The translations under genes were made by a program, and so were the position numbers. 64,000 bases of DNA from contig CAZLHO010000008.1 of the NCBI GenBank assembly GCA_964559455.1, forward strand, positions 1-64,000, in the 5' to 3' direction. This document shows positions 1-8,717 of this stretch, piece by piece; positions within the stretch are counted from its first letter, which is position 1, and every line of letters starts with the position of its first letter. The notes below the pieces were generated by a model. The model was not told the DNA's origin, searched no databases, and saw only the letters and a list, made by a program, of their open reading frames with translations. This DNA comes from CAZLHO01 sp964559455 (lineage in GTDB: Bacteria; Krumholzibacteriota; Krumholzibacteriia; LZORAL124-64-63).

Positions 1-373
1 GACGCTCGCGGTTGTAGGCCAGGATGTCCGCGGCCAGCGCGCGGGCGAGCCGGCGGGCCCGCTCGTGATCGGCCTCGTCGTGGGGCGGGGCCTGCGGCGT
101 CGGCGCTTCGGGCGCGGCGCCGGGAACGGACGGGACGGGACCGGCGGTCTCGGTCTCCAGGACGGCGGCGGCCGGCGCCGGGACCTTGCCGGCGAGATCG
201 ATCACCTCGTCGGGCCCGGCTTCGGACCGGCGGCCGGCGGCGACGCCGGCCGCGGTTCCGTCCAGCCGGAAGACGCCGCGGCAGCGCGGGCACTTGACGC
301 GGAAGATGCGGGCCGGGACCTGCGCGTCCGCCAGTTCGTAGCGGGTGCCGCAGGCGCGGCAGATGACGATCAT
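1..373 (-). CDS. Zinc-ribbon (MJ0042-type) domain protein, C-terminus cut by window edge
   Basis: Role unknown; proteins with this N-terminal ribbon are usually small regulators or membrane proteins. The ATG at 373 is preceded by GAGGAGG. Residues 5, 8, 28 and 31 form two CxxC pairs (CRAC and CPRC), the pattern of the MJ0042/zinc_ribbon_5 family. An Ala/Pro-rich linker follows, then a charged helix around residues 105-124 (RARRLARALAADILAYNRER), which resembles a segment often seen after this ribbon. The frame is open to base 1, so at least 124 residues are present and the stop lies outside. It follows recG on the same strand after 115 bases. Seen: the ribbon. Inferred: zinc binding. Confidence 0.75.
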   Translation of the reverse strand, partial: MIVICRACGTRYELADAQVPARIFRVKCPRCRGVFRLDGTAAGVAAGRRSEAGPDEVIDLAGKVPAPAAAVLETETAGPVPSVPGAAPEAPTPQAPPHDEADHERARRLARALAADILAYNRER

Positions 374-488
374 GCTCAGCCTCCTCGGACCATGGCGGAC
401 ACGGTCCCTATGCTCCTGCATCGGCAAAGGAGAGGCCGGCTTGACATCCAACAGTCCGTGTCCGGCGTGTTTCCGGTCCGCCAGGGAG

Positions 489-2579
489 TCAGCCGGTGCG
501 GACGCGGGGCAGCAGGCGGCCGTAGTTGGCCTGCAGAGCCTCGGCCAGGGGGCGGTGGCCGGGATCCCGCAGATGGGGATCGGTCGCCAGCAAGGCGGCC
601 GCGTCCTCGGCGCAGTCCTGCACCAGGGCGGCGTCGCGCAGGGGGTTGGCCAGGCGGAAGGAGGGGACGCCGTGCTGGCGCACCCCCACCAGGTCGCCGG
701 GCCCGCGCCGGCGCAGGTCCTCCTCGGCCAGCGCGAAACCGTCGGCGTTGTCGGCGAAGTAGCGCAGGCGTTCGTAGGCGTCGGGAGGCAGCCAGCGGTC
801 GGCGACCAGCCAGCAACGGGCCTGGTCGCGGCCCCGGCCCACGCGGCCGCGCAGCTGGTGCAGCTGGGCCAGGCCGAAACGCTCGGGATGATGGATGACC
901 ATCGCCGTGGCGTTCGGCACGTCGACGCCGACCTCGACCACCGTCGTCGCCACCAGCAGCTCGATCGCGCCGGCCGAGAATTCCGCCATGATCCGGGATT
1001 TCTCGGCCGGGCGCAGCCGGCCGTGCAGCAGGGCCAGGCGCCGCCCCTTGAAGGGCCCCTCCCCCAGGGCCTCGAACTCGGCGGTCGCCGACTTCAGGTC
1101 CTGGCCCTCGGTCTCCTCGATCACCGGGTAGACGATGAAGCCCTGGCGCCCCCGGTCCAGTTCGGCCAGCAGGTCGGCGTACAGGCGGGGCAGATCGGAC
1201 TCCCCCAGGATCTCGGTGCGCACGGGCAGCCGCCCCGCCGGCATCTCGTCCAGCAACGAGAGGTCGAGATCGCCGCAGAGGGTCAGCGAAAGGCTGCGCG
1301 GGATCGGCGTCGCGCTCATGACCAGCACGTGCGGCGGCCGCGGCGCGTCGCTGCGGCGCGTCGCCTCGACCCTCTGCTGCACCCCGAAGCGGTGCTGCTC
1401 GTCGACGACGGACAGAGCCAGGCGGGGGACGGAGACCTCCTGCTGGATCAGGGCGTGGGTGCCCAGCAGCAGGTCGACCTCGCGCGCGGCGACGGCCGCC
1501 AGGATCGCGCGGCGCTCCGCCGCCGGGGTGGCGCCGGTCAGGGTGGCCAGGCGCACGTCCAGATCGGCGCAGAGCCGGCCCAGCGTCTCGCCGTGCTGGC
1601 GGGCCAGGACCTCGGTGGGCGCCATGAAGAGGGCCTGCCAGCCCTGCTCGACGACGAAGAGGCAGGCGATCAGGGCGACCAGGGTCTTGCCCGAGCCGAC
1701 GTCGCCCTGCAGCAGCCGGTGCATGACGCCCTCGCCGCGCAGGTCGCGCAGGATCTCGGCCAGCACCCGCCGCTGGGCCCCGGTCAGGGCGAAGGGCAGC
1801 CCGGCGACCAGTCGCGCCGTCAGGTCGCCCGGCCTGTCCAGGCGGATGCCCGGGATCGAGGCCCGGCCCCGCCGGCGCAGGGCCATCGTGAGCTGGATCA
1901 GGAAGATCTCCTCGTAGACGAGACGGCGGCGGGCGGCGTCGCGCTGCGCGGCGTCGATCGGGAAGTGGAGCCCGCGCAGGGCCTCGCCCCGGCCGCAGAG
2001 CTGCCGCCGGCGGCGCAGCTCCGCGGGCAGCGTCTCGGGCAGCCCGTCGGCCACCAGCGCCAGGGTGTCGTGGACCAGTCGGCGCAGCCAGTGCTGACCG
2101 ACGCCGCGGGTCAGCGGATAGACCGGCACGAGGCGGCCGGTGTGCAGGTTCTCCTGCTCGCGGTCCAGGATCTCGAAATCGGGGTGGACGAGCTGCAGCC
2201 GACCCTCGTAGACCTGCGGCGCGCCGCTGAGCATGACCCGCGCCCCGCTGCGGAACTGCTTGAGGAGGTAGGATTGGCCGAACCACTGGCAGAAGACAAC
2301 GCCGCCGTCGTCGGCCACGCTGACGGTCTGCAGGCTGCGGCCGCGGCGGGTGCGGCGCTCGCCGGCGGTGAGCACCTGCCCGGCGACGGTGGCCTCGCGC
2401 CCCGGCACCAGGGCCGAGATGGGCGTGAGACGGCTGCGATCGAACCAGGTCCGGGGCAGGTGGGTCAGCAGGTCGCCCACCCGTTCCACCCCCAGACGGC
2501 CCAGGGCCCGGGCCCGGGCGGGGCCGACGGACTTCAGGTACTGGACCTCTGTATCCCATCCGACCTGGGGCTTCACCAT
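489..2579 (-). CDS. recG: ATP-dependent DNA helicase RecG
   Basis: Branched-DNA helicase that remodels stalled replication forks and Holliday junctions. About 696 residues, matching the family length of about 690. The N-terminal wedge/OB region is followed by Walker A GDVGSGKT near residue 295, the DEQH box ([13 protein letters not shown]), motif [14 protein letters not shown], and the C-terminal motifs [10 protein letters not shown] and QLRGRVGRG. The start is ambiguous: ATG at 2579, a GTG at 2588, or a GTG at 2576 with the best spacing to GGAGG. All give the same protein apart from up to four residues. It is divergent from rpmB and has its own strong candidate promoter. Confidence 0.96.
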   Translation of the reverse strand: MVKPQVGWDTEVQYLKSVGPARARALGRLGVERVGDLLTHLPRTWFDRSRLTPISALVPGREATVAGQVLTAGERRTRRGRSLQTVSVADDGGVVFCQWFGQSYLLKQFRSGARVMLSGAPQVYEGRLQLVHPDFEILDREQENLHTGRLVPVYPLTRGVGQHWLRRLVHDTLALVADGLPETLPAELRRRRQLCGRGEALRGLHFPIDAAQRDAARRRLVYEEIFLIQLTMALRRRGRASIPGIRLDRPGDLTARLVAGLPFALTGAQRRVLAEILRDLRGEGVMHRLLQGDVGSGKTLVALIACLFVVEQGWQALFMAPTEVLARQHGETLGRLCADLDVRLATLTGATPAAERRAILAAVAAREVDLLLGTHALIQQEVSVPRLALSVVDEQHRFGVQQRVEATRRSDAPRPPHVLVMSATPIPRSLSLTLCGDLDLSLLDEMPAGRLPVRTEILGESDLPRLYADLLAELDRGRQGFIVYPVIEETEGQDLKSATAEFEALGEGPFKGRRLALLHGRLRPAEKSRIMAEFSAGAIELLVATTVVEVGVDVPNATAMVIHHPERFGLAQLHQLRGRVGRGRDQARCWLVADRWLPPDAYERLRYFADNADGFALAEEDLRRRGPGDLVGVRQHGVPSFRLANPLRDAALVQDCAEDAAALLATDPHLRDPGHRPLAEALQANYGRLLPRVRTG

Positions 2580-2599
2580 CGCCTCCACCGGGAAAAATC

Positions 2600-2628
2600 T
2601 TGCCGGTCAGGAAGAGCCATGTTAGATT
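2600..2628 (+). promoter_or_regulatory. Candidate rpmB promoter
   Basis: -35 TTGCCG (2600-2605), 17-base spacer, extended -10 TGT-TAGATT (2623-2628). The predicted transcript starts near 2635, about 30 bases before the rpmB ATG, which has the Shine-Dalgarno GGGAGG at 2651. The -10 overlaps the recG -10 on the other strand. Confidence 0.5.
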
Positions 2629-2647
2629 ACGCGGTCGACGTTTTCAA
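2619..2647 (-). promoter_or_regulatory. Candidate recG promoter
   Basis: Read on minus: -35 TTGAAA (2642-2647), 17-base spacer, -10 TAACAT (2619-2624). This matches 5/6 and 4/6 of the sigma-70 consensus. It shares two base pairs of its -10 with the opposing rpmB -10, so the two promoters are probably mutually exclusive. Confidence 0.5.
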
Positions 2648-2665
2648 TTCGGGAGGACCGGTATC

Positions 2666-2857
2666 ATGAGCAGAAAATGTACGGTGTGCGGGAAAGGGCC
2701 CCAATACGGCAACCGCGTCAGCCACGCCCACAACCTGACTCGTCACCGCTGGCTGCCCAACCTGCAGAAGATCAAGTTCGAGCAGGACGGCCGGACCCAG
2801 CGTGGGTATGTCTGCACCCGCTGCATCCGGTCGAACGCCGTGCGCAAGGTCATCTGA
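2666..2857 (+). CDS. rpmB: 50S ribosomal protein L28
   Basis: Structural protein of the large ribosomal subunit. 63 residues, the usual short L28 length, beginning [20 protein letters not shown], with the family signature [16 protein letters not shown]. CxxC at residues 5-8 and a second CxxC (CTRC) near the C-terminus make this the zinc-binding form. The ATG at 2666 is chosen over an upstream in-frame start at 2600 because L28 homology begins there and GGGAGG lies just ahead. It is a lone plus-strand gene between recG and the leftward TPR genes. Confidence 0.97.
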   Translation: MSRKCTVCGKGPQYGNRVSHAHNLTRHRWLPNLQKIKFEQDGRTQRGYVCTRCIRSNAVRKVI

Positions 2858-2873
2858 CGCGCCCACGGCCCGC

Positions 2874-4331
2874 CTAGGGCAAACGACGGAAAAGATGGAT
2901 CAGCCCTCCCGACTCGGCGGGGGGGCTGATTTCGTTGGGCTGCAAGGGCTCGATCACGGCCCGCAGCGGGCCGGCCATCTCCGCGGGCGCCACCCAGCCG
3001 ATATCGCCGCCGCGCGCCGCGGTCTGCCCCATGCTGAAGCGCTGGGCCAGCGCCGCGAAATCGGCGCCCGCCGCCAGCTCCGCCAGGACCGCATCCAGGG
3101 CCTCCCGATCCTGCAGGACGATGTGCTGCAAGCGGTACTTGCCTCCGGCCAGCCCTTCCAGACGCGACTCGACCTGCGCCGCCAGCGACTCGCGCCACCG
3201 CGGCAGGTCCTCGCCCGAATCCACGCCCCGCCCCAGCAGGCGGTCGACCTCGCGCAACGCCCCCGCCGGATCGCCGCCGGCCTCCAGCAGCTTCGCCTTC
3301 AGCAGGGTCGCGGGCGCGAAGGTCGAGTCCAGCGCCGCGGCCCTGTCCACCGCCTTCAATGATTCGCTAACCCTACCAGCGCGTTCAAGATGCACCGCAA
3401 AGTTAAAGTGTCCCATGATGTCGTCGGGAGCCAGTTCGACGTAGCGGCGGAAGTGCCGGTCGGCCTCGTCGGACGCGCCGACGATCTCCAGGACGTTGGC
3501 CAGATTGAAGCGGCTGCGGGGATCCGTGGAATCGAGATCCACGGCCTTCTGCAGGGCCTCGCGGGCCTCGGGCAGACGCTCGGCGGCGAAGTAGGCCTCG
3601 CCCAGAGCGCTCCAGGACGTGGCGCTGGAATCGATGCGCACGGCCGTCCGCCCGGCGAACACGGCGTAGGTGGTGTCGCCGGTCAGGATGGCCAGCTCGC
3701 TGGCGACCAGCATGTCGTCGGCGGTCGGGGGGTCGGCCTCGAGCGCCTGACGCCAGTGGTCCAGCGCCTCGGACCAGAGGCCGCGGCGGCGGGCGACGTC
3801 CGAGAGGGCGCGGTGCACCCAGCCCTGATCCGACCCCACGCGCTTGAGCTGCGTCAGCAGGCCGTAGGCCGGCGCGTCCTCGCCGTAATCCAGCAGCAGC
3901 CTGGCCAGGGCCTCCAGCAGCCCGGGGTGCTCCGCATCGATCTGCAGGCCCCTCTCCCACTGAGCCCGCGCCCCGGCGGCGTCGCCGTCGGCCAGCAGGG
4001 CCCGACCGTACCAGTAGAGGGCGTCGGGGGAATCGGGCGCCAGGGCGAGCATGCGGCTGCCGTAGTCCTCGGCCAGATCCAGGCGCTTGTCGTGCAGCGA
4101 GATGATCGTCAGCGCCATCAACGACTCGACGCGATCGCCTGATTCCTCGAGGCAGCGGCGCAGATAGGGGGCCGCTGCGGAGAACTGGCGAGCCTGGAAG
4201 AGGTGCAGTCCCTCGCTGCAGGACGGCGAGAGAGCGGGCGACCCGGGCGTCAGGGAATCGGTCTGCGCGAAAGCCGCGACGGCGGAGACGAGCAGCGCGG
4301 CCGCCGCCAGCAGGGGCAGAAGTCTCTTCAC
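2874..4331 (-). CDS. Exported TPR protein with C-terminal parvulin-type prolyl isomerase domain
   Basis: Probably an envelope chaperone. 485 residues from a GTG at 4331. Residues 1-23 are a signal peptide (MKRLLPLLAAAALLVSAVAA, ending FAQ). TPR repeats fill about residues 35-360, with repeated A-x-Y/F-x-LG-x-x motifs. The last 90 residues match PpiC/SurA parvulin: FAALAQRFSMGQTAARGGDIGW, an AEMAGPLRAVIEPLQPNEIS segment, and a terminal beta strand GGLIHLFRR. The start is the first that gives a signal peptide; the frame continues upstream without homology. It lies 46 bases downstream of another TPR gene and downstream of ftsZ, so it may belong to the division transcript. The TPR-parvulin order within one chain is uncommon. 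Substrate unknown. Confidence 0.8.
   Translation of the reverse strand: MKRLLPLLAAAALLVSAVAAFAQTDSLTPGSPALSPSCSEGLHLFQARQFSAAAPYLRRCLEESGDRVESLMALTIISLHDKRLDLAEDYGSRMLALAPDSPDALYWYGRALLADGDAAGARAQWERGLQIDAEHPGLLEALARLLLDYGEDAPAYGLLTQLKRVGSDQGWVHRALSDVARRRGLWSEALDHWRQALEADPPTADDMLVASELAILTGDTTYAVFAGRTAVRIDSSATSWSALGEAYFAAERLPEAREALQKAVDLDSTDPRSRFNLANVLEIVGASDEADRHFRRYVELAPDDIMGHFNFAVHLERAGRVSESLKAVDRAAALDSTFAPATLLKAKLLEAGGDPAGALREVDRLLGRGVDSGEDLPRWRESLAAQVESRLEGLAGGKYRLQHIVLQDREALDAVLAELAAGADFAALAQRFSMGQTAARGGDIGWVAPAEMAGPLRAVIEPLQPNEISPPAESGGLIHLFRRLP
2899..2936 (+). terminator. Intrinsic terminator of rpmB, inside the opposing gene
   Basis: ATCAGCCCTCCCG pairs with its downstream arm ending GGGGGCTGAT at 2930 (13 pairs including one G-T, 6-base loop), followed by TTTCGTT. 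It lies 42 bases past the rpmB stop and within the last codons of the convergent parvulin gene. Confidence 0.6.
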
Positions 4332-4377
4332 GGGGTCTTCCCTTCGGGGATGGGGGCGCGGAAGCCGCCGGCCGGAA

Positions 4378-6018
4378 TCACCCGATCCAGCGACGCACCG
4401 GGCGCAGCCAGAAGACCGGGTCGAGCCAGGTCCAGCGCAGGTCTTCGGGGTGCAGGCCGCCCTGGTCGCGCAGGACCGCCCGGGCCTCGACGGCGCGATC
4501 CTCGCGATGCAGTCGGCAGAGCCGCTCGGCGAGAGCGGCGTCGGAGGGCACCGCGGGGGTCTCGCCGTGGCGAGCCTCTCCCGTGGCAAGATAGACCCTG
4601 AGAGTCAGGGAAGCCAAGCGTTCGGAGGCGTAGCCTTCGTCGGCGAGCTCGCGGACCAGGCGCAGGCAAGCCGACCAGTCCTCGTTCCGGAGCGCCGCGC
4701 GGGCCCGGAGGAAGCGCCAGGCGGCGGTGGCTGCGTCGTCGGCGCGAGCGGGTCCGGGCAGCTCCTCGTCCCGCTCGAGCGCCAGGTGGGCCCGCAGCAG
4801 CAGCAGACGGGGATCACGGCGGCCCGAGGCGAATTCGGGCCAGTGGTCGAGAGTGGCGGCCATCCCGTCCAGGTCCAGCCGCCGGAGTTGGTGGCAGGCC
4901 AGCTGGTGGATGTACTCGGCGTCGCCCGGCCAGCGCCCGACAAGGTCGGCGAGCCGCGCGCCGCAGTCCTCGGCGTCGCCGGCGACCGCCGCCGCGCGCA
5001 GCAGCTCCGCAGCCGGGAAATTGGCCCGCAGATCCCCCCAGGCCTCCAGGGCCGGCGCGACTTCGCCCGGATGCCCGGTGACGAAGGCCAGCACCGCGCG
5101 CATGTAGGCGCCGAAGAGCTCCTCGCCGGGATGCCCGCTGCCCGGGCCCTTGCCCAGCCCGTGCTCGACGATGACCTCCCGCGCCTCACGGTAGCGACGC
5201 TGGTCGGCCAGGACCAAAGCCTTCAGGTGCACGGCGGTGCGGTAGCTGGGGTTCAGGGCCAGCGCGTGGTCTATCTCGGCCAGTGCCTGGTTGGTGCGCC
5301 CGGTCTGGAAGAGAGTCGCGGCGTACTTGACCCGGTAGTCGGGGTAGTCAGGCGACTGGGCACAGAGTTCGCCCAGACGGACCAGCCCCTCCTCCCAACG
5401 CCCCGCGCGGCAGTCGTCCAGGGCGGATTCGAGCTCGCGGCGAGCTCCGCCGCCGGCGACCTCGTTCCGCAGCTCGGCGATCAGCCCGTCCCAGAAAGTC
5501 TCGGGGGCCTCGGCGCCGGCGTCGAGCAGCCGGCGCACGCCGTCGTGGCGCCGCACCGCGGCGCCGGCACGCAGGTCGGCGATCCGGGTCGCAAGATCCT
5601 CGAGGCGCCCCATTCGGAAAAGGGCGCAGGCCTCGAAGAGCAGGGCCTGGGGAAAGGAGTCGTTCAGGGAGAGCGCGCGGCGGGCGGCCGCCAGGGCCTC
5701 GCTCCAGCGGTCGGCCTGGCCCAGGGCGACGGCGCGCTGGAAGTGGAGATCGGGGAAGGTGGACCAGACCTCGACGGCCTCGTCGAAGCGCAGGACGGCG
5801 TCGTCGAAGCGCCCCTCAGCCACCAGGCGGCGCCCGTCCTTGACCAGGGCCTGGCGCAGATAGAAAGAGGCCAGCGAGCGCGGGCCCGGCTCCTTGGCAT
5901 CGGCTATCGATCGCAGGTGGTCGGCGGCCTCATCGTACTTGCCCGCCTCGAAGAGGGCGATCCCCTCGGAATAGGGATCGCCCTTCTGCCGGCCGAGGAG
6001 CTTGCTCAGCAGTGACAT
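4378..6018 (-). CDS. Cytoplasmic TPR-repeat protein
   Basis: 546 residues with no signal peptide or membrane segment, so probably cytoplasmic. The N-terminus is a short basic helix (MSLLSKLLGRQKG), which could touch membrane. Tetratricopeptide units are clear at about residues 15-50 (YSEGIALFEAGKYDEAADHL), 65-150 and 260-310 (TNQALAEIDHALALNPSYRT). The C-terminal third is helical with weaker repeats. Function unknown; TPRs mediate protein contacts. An in-frame TTG at 6027 overlaps the ftsZ stop as TTGA and is an alternative start. The tight link to ftsZ suggests coupled expression, and a role near division is only inference. Confidence 0.75.
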   Translation of the reverse strand: MSLLSKLLGRQKGDPYSEGIALFEAGKYDEAADHLRSIADAKEPGPRSLASFYLRQALVKDGRRLVAEGRFDDAVLRFDEAVEVWSTFPDLHFQRAVALGQADRWSEALAAARRALSLNDSFPQALLFEACALFRMGRLEDLATRIADLRAGAAVRRHDGVRRLLDAGAEAPETFWDGLIAELRNEVAGGGARRELESALDDCRAGRWEEGLVRLGELCAQSPDYPDYRVKYAATLFQTGRTNQALAEIDHALALNPSYRTAVHLKALVLADQRRYREAREVIVEHGLGKGPGSGHPGEELFGAYMRAVLAFVTGHPGEVAPALEAWGDLRANFPAAELLRAAAVAGDAEDCGARLADLVGRWPGDAEYIHQLACHQLRRLDLDGMAATLDHWPEFASGRRDPRLLLLRAHLALERDEELPGPARADDAATAAWRFLRARAALRNEDWSACLRLVRELADEGYASERLASLTLRVYLATGEARHGETPAVPSDAALAERLCRLHREDRAVEARAVLRDQGGLHPEDLRWTWLDPVFWLRPVRRWIG

Positions 6019-6023
6019 GCCGC

Positions 6024-7355
6024 TCAATCCATGTACTTGCGCGTGTACGCCGGCTCCGAGAGGTCGAGGGACAGGGCGTCGCTCAGGAAGGGACGCTGTC
6101 GCGCGGCGGCCGGAGGCTCGGCGGTGATCGGCGCCGCGGCTTCATCGTCGGCGGCGACGGGCTCCAGGAAGCGGGCGGCCACGTGCGCGGCGCTCGACGC
6201 GGCCCGGCCGGGCTCCACGACCGTGAAGCGGGGCTCCCGCTCGGGAGCTCCGCCGGCGGCGGCGGCCCGGGCCATCAACACCGGCGCCGGCTCCTCTTCG
6301 GGATCCGGAACCGCCTCGTCGACGGCGACCGGCTCCGGCAGGGGCGCGGGCTCCGGCGCGCGGGCGGCGGCCCGGCGGACGGGCTCGTAGGCCTCCCCGG
6401 CCCCGGCGAAGCCGGTGGCGATGACGGTGACCTGCAGGTTCTCGCCCAGGTTCTCGTCCAGGCCGTAGCCGAAGATGATGTGGGCCTGGTCGCCGGCGGC
6501 CTCCTGCACCATCGACATGACCGTGTTCGTCTCGAGCAGGCTGACCTCGCCGCCGCTGATGTTCACGAGCACGCCGCGGGCACCGCGGATGTCGACATCC
6601 TCGAGCAGGGGCGAGTTGATGGCGGCCTCGGCGGCCTCCTGGGCCCGGTTCTCGCCCGAGGCGGTGCCGGTGCCCATCAGGGCCACGCCCATCCCCTTCA
6701 TCACGGAGCGGACGTCGGCGAAGTCCAGGTTCACCTGGTGCGGCTTGCGGATGATGTCGTAGATGCCGCGGGTCGCGCCGTAGAGCACGTTGTCGGCGAA
6801 GCGGAAGGCGTCGGCCATCGACGTCGACGGCGGCACGACCTCGAGCAGGCGCTGGTTCGGGATGACGATCAGCGTGTCGACGGCGTCGCGCAGTTCGGCC
6901 AGGCCGTCGTCGGCCTGTTCCATGCGGACCCGGCCCTCGAAGTGGAAGGGCTTGGTGACGACGCCCACGGTCAGGGCGCCCAGCTCGCGCGCGATGCGCG
7001 CCACGGCCGGCGCGGCGCCGGTGCCGGTGCCGCCGCCCATGCCGGCGGTGACGAAGACCATGTCGCTGCCGTCGAGAATGTCGGCGACGAGGGTCTCGTC
7101 CTCCTCGACCGACTTGCGGCCCACGTCGGGATCGCCGCCGGAGCCGAGACCGCGGGTGACCTGTTCGCCGATCTGGACGGTCTGCCCCGCCTTGCTCAGG
7201 CGCAGGGCCTGCAGGTCCGTGTTGATGGCCAGGAACTCGATGCCCGAGAGCCCCGCCTCGATCATTCGGTTGACAGCATTGCCGCCGGCGCCGCCGACGC
7301 CGGCGACCCGGATGCGGGCCAGCTCTTGGGTTTCTTCCACGAGTTCAAAACTCAT
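6024..7355 (-). CDS. ftsZ: Cell division GTPase FtsZ
   Basis: Tubulin-like GTPase forming the Z ring. 443 residues from ATG 7355, behind AGAGAGGGATTGTC. Nucleotide-binding GVGGAGGNAVNRM (19-31), the tubulin signature GGGTGTG (107-113) and the synergy loop NLDFADVR are all present. After about residue 320 comes an Ala/Pro/Glu-rich linker of roughly 100 residues, then a conserved C-terminal peptide ending LSEPAYTRKYMD, the expected docking site for FtsA. An upstream in-frame start at 7391 lacks homology. Last core gene of the dcw cluster, separated from ftsA by 131 bases. Confidence 0.98.
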   Translation of the reverse strand: MSFELVEETQELARIRVAGVGGAGGNAVNRMIEAGLSGIEFLAINTDLQALRLSKAGQTVQIGEQVTRGLGSGGDPDVGRKSVEEDETLVADILDGSDMVFVTAGMGGGTGTGAAPAVARIARELGALTVGVVTKPFHFEGRVRMEQADDGLAELRDAVDTLIVIPNQRLLEVVPPSTSMADAFRFADNVLYGATRGIYDIIRKPHQVNLDFADVRSVMKGMGVALMGTGTASGENRAQEAAEAAINSPLLEDVDIRGARGVLVNISGGEVSLLETNTVMSMVQEAAGDQAHIIFGYGLDENLGENLQVTVIATGFAGAGEAYEPVRRAAARAPEPAPLPEPVAVDEAVPDPEEEPAPVLMARAAAAGGAPEREPRFTVVEPGRAASSAAHVAARFLEPVAADDEAAAPITAEPPAAARQRPFLSDALSLDLSEPAYTRKYMD

Positions 7356-7423
7356 GACAATCCCTCTCTTCCGTGAGCGGGTGCGTGCCATGCAAGGCGG
7401 GATCGATTTCCTATCGTAGCCCT

Positions 7424-7452
7424 ACTTAAACACAAAGGGGCGAGGGATCCAA
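7424..7452 (-). promoter_or_regulatory. Weak candidate ftsZ promoter in the ftsA-ftsZ gap
   Basis: The 131-base gap 7356-7486 is the only gap of its size inside the ftsL-ftsZ run and is locally A/T-richer. Read on minus it holds TTGGAT (7447-7452), 17 bases, then TTAAGT (7424-7429), each only 3/6 to consensus. Extra promoters ahead of ftsZ are common in bacteria, but this match is weak. Confidence 0.25.
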
Positions 7453-7486
7453 CCTGTTTTTTGCATTTCGGGCGAGGATCGATCGA

Positions 7487-8710
7487 TCATCGACGCGCGC
7501 GGCCGAAGAGCCGGCGCAGGAGGCCTCCCGCCGGGGCGGGGCCGTCGCCGGCCGGGACCTCGGCGTCGGCGGCGTGCTGACCGACGGCCCACGTCAGCAG
7601 GCCCAGGGCGGTGGCCCACTGGCCCCCGGCCAGCGCGTCGAGACCGCCCATCCCATGGGGCAGATAGCGCAGGCGCGTGGGCAGGGCGAAGACCTGCTCG
7701 CAGAGGTCGTCGCTGCCCCGGCAGCGGCTGCCGCCGCCGGTGAGCACGACGCCGGCGCGCAGGGCGGCGGGCCGGAAGCCGGCGCCGATGTCCTCCTTGA
7801 CCAGCGTCAGGATCTCCTCGAAGCGAGGCTCCAGGATCGCGGCGATCAGGCCGGGCGTGGCCTCGGGCTCGTCCTCGTCGAAGAGCTGCTCCGGATCGGC
7901 GCCCCCGGCCAGGCTGCGCAGGGCGATGCCCCGCTCGCGCTTGACCGCCTCGGCGTCGTCGAGCCCTACCCGCAGGCCGTGGGCCAGGTCGCTGGTCAGG
8001 TGGACGCCGCCCCAGGGCACCATGCCGTTGCCGGCGATGCGTCCTTCGCGGAAGAGGGCCCAGTTCGTCACCCTGCCGCCGACGTCGATCAGCAGCACGC
8101 CCTCGCGACGCTCGCCGTCGGTGAGCAACGCGCTGGCGGCGGCCAGCACGTCGATGTCCCAGCCGGCGACCTCGTACGAAGCCATCTGGACGGCCCGCTC
8201 CACGTTGCGCAGCACGCTGCGCGAGCCGGTCACCAGATGCACCTCGACTTCGAGTTGGCTGCCGATCCGGCCGCGCGGGTCGACGATGCCCCGCACGCGG
8301 TCCACGCTGTACGAGACCGGGGTGGCGACCAGGATCGAGTGGTCGAAGGGGATGGCGATGCTGCGGGCCTTCTGCAGGCCGGTGTCCATGTCGGCCTGCG
8401 TGATCTCCCGCGGACCGGGGCCGATCTGATGCTGGCAGCGGGCCCAGAGCGAACGCAGGTGCGAGCCGGCGATGTTGTAGTAGAAGCCGGAGATGTCCAC
8501 GTCGGCCACGGCCTCGGCGGCGCGGACGGCGCGGGCGATGGCGCGGCTGCCCGAGCGCAGGTCGACGAAGTCCCCGTCCTGGAAGCCGGCGGCCGGGGCC
8601 TCGCCGACGCCGAGCAGACGCAGGCCGCCGCGGCCGTCGCTCTCGACGACGAGGGCCCGGAAGAGGGTCGTCCCGAAATCGCAGGCGACGATGAGTTCGC
8701 CGTTCTCCAT
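7487..8710 (-). CDS. ftsA: Cell division protein FtsA
   Basis: Actin-fold ATPase tethering FtsZ to the membrane. 407 residues from ATG 8710. Phosphate-1 motif near residue 10 (VACDFGTTLFRALV), phosphate-2 segment LLIDVGGRVTNWALF, and adenosine motif VVLTGGGSRCRG. The C-terminus ends in a basic amphipathic stretch GGLLRRLFGRARR, the expected membrane-targeting helix. An upstream in-frame extension to 8770 overlaps ftsQ and shows no homology. It sits 7 bases after the ftsQ stop. Confidence 0.95.
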   Translation of the reverse strand: MENGELIVACDFGTTLFRALVVESDGRGGLRLLGVGEAPAAGFQDGDFVDLRSGSRAIARAVRAAEAVADVDISGFYYNIAGSHLRSLWARCQHQIGPGPREITQADMDTGLQKARSIAIPFDHSILVATPVSYSVDRVRGIVDPRGRIGSQLEVEVHLVTGSRSVLRNVERAVQMASYEVAGWDIDVLAAASALLTDGERREGVLLIDVGGRVTNWALFREGRIAGNGMVPWGGVHLTSDLAHGLRVGLDDAEAVKRERGIALRSLAGGADPEQLFDEDEPEATPGLIAAILEPRFEEILTLVKEDIGAGFRPAALRAGVVLTGGGSRCRGSDDLCEQVFALPTRLRYLPHGMGGLDALAGGQWATALGLLTWAVGQHAADAEVPAGDGPAPAGGLLRRLFGRARR

Positions 8711-8717
8711 ATTCACC

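Noticed and set aside
437..470. Plus-strand TTGACA near 440 as a promoter
   Set aside because: No acceptable -10 at 15-19 bases and no plus-strand gene downstream.
345..2669. Long plus-strand open frame antisense to recG
   Set aside because: Same compositional effect; no recognisable motifs and it covers a conserved helicase and both promoters.
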